A DNA stretch of 64,000 bases, from NCBI GenBank assembly GCA_029204225.1, contig CM055097.1, positions 62,838,120 through 62,902,119 on the forward strand, given 5' to 3'. The translations under genes and the position numbers were made by a program. The notes under the pieces are model-generated. The model saw nothing but the letters and a program-made list of their open reading frames with translations. It searched no databases and had not been told where the DNA came from. Source of the DNA: Diphasiastrum complanatum (Eukaryota; Streptophyta; Lycopodiopsida; Lycopodiales; Lycopodiaceae). Shown piece by piece: positions 58,335 through 64,000 of this stretch. How positions within the stretch are numbered: the stretch's first letter is position 1; each line of letters starts with the position of its first letter.

Positions 58335-58583
58335 TCATTTAGTCCTAGTATCCAAGATCTTTTCAAGTTGAAGTCGAGTCATACTTGATGATTCTTTTGA
58401 CTGGTCCAATTGATCTCCAAAACCAATATGATCTCCTTCGTATAGACTACTTATGTGAAATACCAGGTGTACTTGAGTTCTTTCCATGAGGTCCAGTTGG
58501 TAAGCCAATGATTCTATCCTCTTTAGGATTTTATTCAGTCTCCTATATCTAGTAGAAAATTTGTAATGCTTGTCGATACGCAT
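58335..58583 (-). pseudogene. Ty3/gypsy integrase C-terminus fragment
   Basis: The minus strand reads RYRRLNKILKRIESLAYQLDL, then VHLVFHISSLYEGD and LEKILDTRTK. This fits the 'K.GPFKIL..VAY.L.L....H.VFHVS.L' integrase tail and the start of a chromodomain-like linker. The integrase core and RT expected at higher coordinates are missing. Confidence 0.75.
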
Positions 58584-59687
58584 TATGCTTGAATCTTTTA
58601 AGATTTACAAATATATCCAATCTCTCTCTTGAAAATCTTGAGGCAATCTTTTCACATTAGCATAATGTCTGTCCTCATCTTAAACACGGGGACGTTGGAC
58701 ATACTCGCGTGCTATAAACTCACATTTGCTAAAGAGATACTGTCGAATTTTTTCAAAAAGATTTCTACATTCGCAAGCATACCCAAAGCATACATAGGGG
58801 CAACTTAAAACTTCCTAGAGATCTGTAGTGAGCTATTTCCTATTCTAGCCTCAACCCTAGATCCAAGCACACAAGCATCAAGGAGATGAAGTTAGTTGTC
58901 ACGAGGAGGTTCGTTCCCATGAGAGACATAGCATTATTCAATATCCAACATGTGCATAAGATTCACATCGAACACTAAGATCCATTAACACTAAGCATTA
59001 ATACTACATCCATTAACCCTAATCCACAACAATAATAGAAACTTACCCTTCTCTCTCTCCCTTTCTCTCTCACAAAAAGCATAAGAATGGTCAATCCCAA
59101 TAAGAATCAAATCCAACAAACACAAAGAAAGCATGAGAGTTAGAGGAGGAGAGATGAAGCACAAGGACATTTCATATTCATTCCATAAGAGGGCCAACTT
59201 GCTTGTACTGAAATGAAGAGAGAAAGTACAAATGATTCAAAAATTATCACTATAGATAGTGGATTGGAGGGTCTTGGCCTCAATTCCTATTGGCCAATTT
59301 GTACCTCCCTAACTACTTAGATTTAAATTTTAGAGGAAACCAACTTGAAAATTGGTGGGAACCCCTTTTATTTACTAACTTGACTTTTAGGCCCTGCGAC
59401 ATTAAAAGTCCCGCAAAAAGGCCTAAATTCTTTCTATTGACTTCTAACTAATCAAACAACTATGTGATCATCGGGTTGGACTTACACACGTAGGGTGCCA
59501 AATCCCTCTCACTTTTTAACTAGGGTTAGGATTGCTTTGAAATTCACAAACCTCCAACAGTATCCCCGACCAAAACTAGTGACACCTCGCTAGATTATTT
59601 ATTTAGGGCTCTGGTGGGCCTCTCGTCATATATTTATTAGGTGATGTTGAATCTTTTCCATGAATTTCAGACGGTCGGTATTGAAAT
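58584..59687. other. No gene recognised
   Basis: Lies between the gag-like frame and integrase tail of the minus-strand element where pol would be expected; no pol domain is visible. Confidence 0.45.
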
Positions 59688-61160
59688 TCATCTTGTGTGA
59701 TAAAAAACACTTATTGCGGTTGAAATCCAATTTGAGATTGTCCATGCTATGAATCTGGACTCCCACGATCCACCTAGCATCGTAGCTCGATAGTACAATC
59801 TGGCTACATGCAATTGATCTTGACCATTGTCGGACGCCATAGGGACATTTGGATCAAAGGCCAATGTGGGTAGGCAATCATCCCATTTAGTAGAAACAGA
59901 CGCCAACTTGGTCAAATCATTCACAAAAATAGTCGACTGCCTAACGGTTGAATCTGGTAAATATCTGTACTCGTATGCACAGGTCTGTAGGGCTCTGTTG
60001 AAATCTACTGAGATTATCCAACTGTATTCTTGGTGGATTATGGGCCAATTTGGGGTATAGATATTGATTTGATCGATTGGCACACCCAAATCTCTCCATT
60101 TATTTCTTCTCGGCATCGGAACGTAGTATGGATCCACCCGAAGTTGGCGAGGGCTCGCTACATAGCTCCTTATTGAATCTGGAGCTTTCTCAAAAATTGT
60201 TCTTCGCCATGGTGGTTGCTCACCCAATGTGAGTAGCTTATCCAATTTTTTTCCGCTTCTATCTCTAATGGCTTGAACTTTATCACCCAGCCACCCCTCG
60301 AGGACTCATGTGGATGCTGATGTAGAAATGTTTGAATCTGGTCCTCGATGGTGACAGGTTTCTGGAATAAGGGCCTTATTATTTAAGTAGATGGACCTGT
60401 TTCTATGGCTTGAGAAGCCATGGTGGTTTCTTTTCCAGGTGCCCCTTGATCCATTCTAGTATCCATATCTCCCTGATCTTGTTGTTGAGACGAGAAGGTT
60501 GACAAGTCTGGTACTGGGATCTAAGGGGTTGTTTCTAGGACTTGAGTGGTAGATAGTTGCCTTTGCCTTTGCCAACTTAGCCGACGCCGGCCCTAGAACT
60601 CGGCCAATGTTGTGTGATAGGTCTTGACCTTTTTGAACAAATAATGGGCCTCCTATGGTGGAATAGGATAGTTTGGCACTTTCGCATTTGGAGATAAGTA
60701 TCTCTCTCCAGTTTCGTGGCATCCAATTTTCCTTGGATCCTTTCTCGATCCAAGTTTGCCATATCTAGTTGCCCTTGTAATAGCAACACTTGCTGTTTTG
60801 CATCCTGAATAGCCTTATCCACTTGATCTTGCATAGTTGTGAGAGTGTTCTGAAGCATGCCTACATATCATTCCACTTGGTCTTTTTCAACTCCGCTTTT
60901 GACTTTTCTTCATGCTGTTTGGCAATCTTGAGCTCTTGATTCAGCTGGATGACTTTCTGGCTGATTAGAGTGTTTTATGATTCCAATTCGGAGATGCGCT
61001 TCTCCATTGTGGCCTTCTCATCAATCATGGTCTGGATCACTCCCGCAAGGTTAGAGACTAAACCAAGTGTGTCACCAAAATCCACGGTTATAGTAGCAAC
61101 AGCAGCAGCAGATGCAGGAGATTGTCTTGTTTGGCCTTGAAAGTTTCCCTGTGAAGACAT
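59688..61160 (-). pseudogene. Coiled-coil plus PRQLRV-core protein, frameshifted
   Basis: Minus-strand segments in order: MSSQGNFQGQTRQSP start at 61160 with a heptad-like stretch (MIDEKATMEKRISELES); a coiled coil (60858 onward, VDKAIQDAKQQVLLLQGQL); a QDQG-rich linker near 60480; then 60245-59688 with GEQPPWRRTIFEKAPDSIR, ASPRQLRVDPYYVPMPRR, STKWDDCLPTLAFDP and SDNGQDQLHVARLYYRAT. Stops and frameshifts separate the segments. The PRQLRV block matches the one at about 15900 on the plus strand. A gypsy integrase tail lies downstream on the same strand, so a gag-like product of a gypsy-type element is the likeliest guess. Confidence 0.6.
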
Positions 61161-62352
61161 TTACATGTTGCAACCCGAAGGTTATAACATCGAAGGTAAA
61201 CAGAATCATGTATGTAAACTCCATGAAGCACTTTATGGCTTGAATAAATATGCTCGAGCATGGTTTCAAAGGATCGATACTTTTCTTATAGATCACAACT
61301 ATAAACCAAGCACTTCAAATTCTAATGTCTACTTCAAGTCAATGCAACATTTTTTATTATTATCACTTTGTATGTGGACGACACATTGCTTTTCAGCAAC
61401 GATATCGATCTAATAAAAGAAGCTAAGACAATGCTATCTTCCACCGATATGGGCAAAGCTCATTACTATCTAGGTATTTAAATCCAAAGAGATAGAAAAC
61501 AGCAGTCAATTTACATCACTCAGCAAAGATACATTCACAATGTCTTAATTAGATGTAATATGATGAATTGCAAATTAGCTCTCTCACTGATGGACCTAGG
61601 AATCAAGATGTCGAAGGACCAATGTCCTCGAACAATCAAAGAGAAGGAACAGATGCATGAGTATCCTTACCATTCCATAATAGGATTTCTTATGTACGCG
61701 TCGATCTGTACCAGATCAAACACAACTTTTGCAGTCGGTTCCTTAAGTTGATTCATGACTAATCTTGGTATTACACATTGGAAGACTCTTATCATAGTTT
61801 TGAGATATATTCGAGCTACTATGGACTTTTGCATTTGTTATGGAGTAGTCGACAATGACAAACTCAATATTCTTAGTGGTTATTTAGATGCAAGTTGGGC
61901 AAGAGATGTAGACACTCATAAATCCACTTCTGGATTTACATTCTTCCTCAACAATGGTCCTATTTCATGGAGAGTCACAAGCAAACTTTGATTGCACTAT
62001 CTTCTATGAAATCAGAGTATATCACAGCCTCTCAAGCTACAAAGGAATCAATATGGTTAAGAAACTTATTTTCAGACTTTAATCTGAAATAATATGCTCT
62101 GACAACTTTAGTTTGTGATAATTAAAGTGCCATTACTCTACTAGCCAACCCTAGATTTCATTCTAGGAATAAGCACATTGAAATTAAGTATCACTATGTC
62201 AGAAGCAAAGTTCTCAACAAAGAGGTAAACTTGCAGTGTTGTCGAACGCAAGATATGACACCAAATATTTTCACTAAAACATTAAGCTTGGATGCACACA
62301 GAACATTTTGTGCAGAACTAAGTTTGAAGGTCAAAGCATTTATGGATTCAGA
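61153..62352 (+). pseudogene. Ty1/copia reverse transcriptase (C part) and RNase H
   Basis: Starts EDIYMLQPEGYNIEG, KLHEALYGLNKYARAWFQ, then ITLYVDDTLLFSNDI (YVDD), GKAHYYLGI, RSNTTFAVGSLS, YLDASWARDVDTHKSTSGF, NKHIEIKYHYVR and DMTPNIFTKTLS. Stops and one or more frameshifts are present. It is followed by the purine tract and LTR, so the 3' end of the element is complete. Confidence 0.88.
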
Positions 62353-62363
62353 TTAAGGGGGAG
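62352..62363 (+). other. Polypurine tract
   Basis: AAGGGGGAG directly before a TGTTGGATTA LTR start; the usual site for plus-strand priming in copia elements. Confidence 0.75.
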
Positions 62364-62878
62364 TGTTGGATTATTCTACTTTTGGAGTGACTCAACCGAA
62401 TAATCTATCTTTAATCTTCATCCACTCTCTACACAGTCTACAAAAATACTCGGAAATCGTTCAACAAGTGGCTCCAACATATCGGACATCATCCGACATA
62501 TCGACGATGTCGACGAAAGTCGAAGACTTTGTCCATATGGATGAAAGACAATTATTGTTCCACTTGATATGAAGCTAAAGACTTGTCCTAACTGCTTTGC
62601 ACATAAATTTTTGGGAAGTACTAACTGGATGGATGCCATCACGTTACGGCCAACTGCAACCTAATTAGTTGTCCTACTGGATACACGTTAATTGCTTTAG
62701 TATAAATAGTTGATCATCAAAGACTCCTAAAAAACAAATTCTCTTTCTCTTTAGAAGGTTTCTTTTAGAGTTCAATTAGAGTATTGATATTCGTGCTTAC
62801 AACTTATCAACATAAGTACATCAAATAGAGTTTTCAGTTACTCAGAGATAGCTTAGAGTACACGGATTTTAATCCACA
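62364..62878 (+). repeat. 3' LTR of copia element
   Basis: Begins TGTTGGATTA and a matching inverted end TAATCCACA lies at 62870-62878, giving about 515 bases. TATAAATA at about 62701 suits an LTR promoter. The 5' LTR was not found in the window. Confidence 0.65.
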
Positions 62879-63229
62879 ATTGTTTTGTGCTCTCATCATC
62901 TAATTTGTACATGCTACTTACTGAATGAATCTATCATTTTATTGCGTTTAGTATCATGTCAGAATGTATGCTTCTCTGTAGTTATTTGTATCTTTTATTG
63001 TTTTGTTTGTCATTGTTTGGCTACAAAATCACTTTAGTGCTAATGATTTCAAAGTTGCTAAAATATTGAACGTGATTTCTGACATTATAGCTTTGTTCAA
63101 TATTGATAGGCGCAATAATGTATTAGGAAAGGAGGCTTATTCCGCTGTGCTCAATAATTCGCTTACAGTCTTTGACTTGTCGAACCGACTCACTTCAGCT
63201 CCCTCTTTTCAACACAATTGATGTGTAAT
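62879..63229. other. Spacer between LTR and minus-strand gag
   Basis: No gene recognised; a short plus-strand frame at 63003-63221 has no motif. Confidence 0.4.
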
Positions 63230-63830
63230 TGACTGGTGCACTAGAAGTTGGTCATACTAGACAATTCTTGTAGCTATGACCATATTCACATTCACGACAA
63301 AAAGATGTATACTTGTCTTTATGGGGACATTCTGCAATTCAAAGATTTTCACCACATCCAAAACATCCTAATGTAGCTCTTGCCCATTGTCTTGACTATT
63401 GTTGTTGTGCGACAACATAAATAGCATATTGCTCATTTACACAAGGATCTTGATATTGACCAGGTGGTATCATCCATTGACAAGCATCCAGACTTGATGA
63501 ATAACACTTTGATTTGAATGAACAAAAGGCTGTTTCATGACTAGTGGAATTGCACAGATGGCAGTACTTATTGGTCACTCTTTTCTTCATCATTGGACAC
63601 TCATTCATTATATGGTTCCTAGCCTAGATTCCACACCATACATTTTCCTCATTAGGATATTTCTAGTACATCACCTTCTCGGTAGCTTTACTAACCCTAG
63701 CATGTTGGTCTTCTAGTGCCTTGAGTTTCACATCAAATTGAGCCTGCAATTTTTCCATCTGCGTCTGTTATTTTTGGCCCAGCTTTTCGAATTCATCCAT
63801 CATCAATATCGTAATTGCATTGATGTTGGT
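63230..63830 (-). pseudogene. Retrotransposon gag with CCHC zinc knuckles
   Basis: The minus strand shows a helical stretch (MEKLQAQFDVKLKALEDQ) near 63760-63700, then C-x2-C-x4-H-x4-C knuckles CHLCNSTSHETAFC and CRECEYGHSYKNC. Another knuckle (CFGCGENL, stop, IAEC) has a stop in place of the histidine. Multiple knuckles are typical of a nucleocapsid region. The element continues beyond the right edge or is truncated; class not determined. Confidence 0.6.
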
Positions 63831-64000
63831 AGAAGTTGTGGTAGCTCGACCCCATTGTGCCACATCCTAATATGTGGTTCATCATCAGAATCCTCATCTT
63901 CTTTTCGCACTACATCATCCATTGCTTGTCATTTCTGGATTGCATTCTAATAGGAGATGTTTGATTCGGTTGATTTAATATTTGACCATCTCTTTCTTTT

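Overview
This is nuclear DNA from a land plant. It has spliced genes with GT..AG introns, an F-box/PP2 gene and a PLS-class PPR gene, which are plant-typical families, and many decayed Ty1/copia and Ty3/gypsy retrotransposons. Microsatellites are abundant, mostly (CT)n on the + strand. The large intronless PPR gene, with its 'LKAC..GAL..G..IHA' repeats, looks like those of ferns and other non-flowering plants. A homosporous fern is my best guess, but it is inferred from style and not proven.

Three host genes are clear. A purple acid phosphatase runs in from the left edge (+, 293-2327; five exons visible, 5' end missing). A PPR gene has one long exon (+, 31255-33390) and stops inside the E domain. 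A two-exon F-box/phloem-protein-2 lectin gene looks intact (-, 46167-43816). A fourth, weaker candidate is a pair of exon-like segments at about 7.6-7.94 kb.

Most of the rest is mobile DNA. At 8.7-10.9 kb lies a minus-strand copia gag with tRNA-Met primer site. At 10.9-13.7 kb a plus-strand gypsy pol is interrupted by rearranged minus-strand copia integrase pieces. At 15.0-16.0 kb and, on the minus strand, 61.2-59.7 kb, there are two copies of an unrecognised protein family. At 17.96-20.5 kb is a decayed plus-strand copia pol. At 25.6-27.8 kb is a reverse transcriptase that is neither LTR-type nor LINE-type and most resembles Penelope-like elements; a compound microsatellite follows it. A chromovirus integrase tail lies at 41.3-41.8 kb (-). 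tRNA-derived SINE copies lie at 42.55 kb (+) and 47.15 kb (-). A LINE 3' end lies at 51.6-50.96 kb (-). A short-LTR copia with an internal deletion spans 51.67-55.0 kb, followed by a gypsy gag (55.1-55.7 kb). A copia split by a minus-strand gypsy-like insertion spans 57.3-62.9 kb, and a zinc-knuckle gag (-) lies at the right edge.

Several non-coding structures stand out: a 0.47-kb imperfect inverted repeat (6.97-7.44 kb), a perfect 40-bp palindrome with a 4-nt loop (36.0 kb), a large CT/GA-rich inverted repeat carrying CACGTG motifs (47.8-48.45 kb), several tandem duplications, and two pairs of dispersed repeats around 23.6-30.7 kb. No rRNA gene, tRNA gene or CRISPR array was seen. All calls come from reading the sequence; no database search was made.
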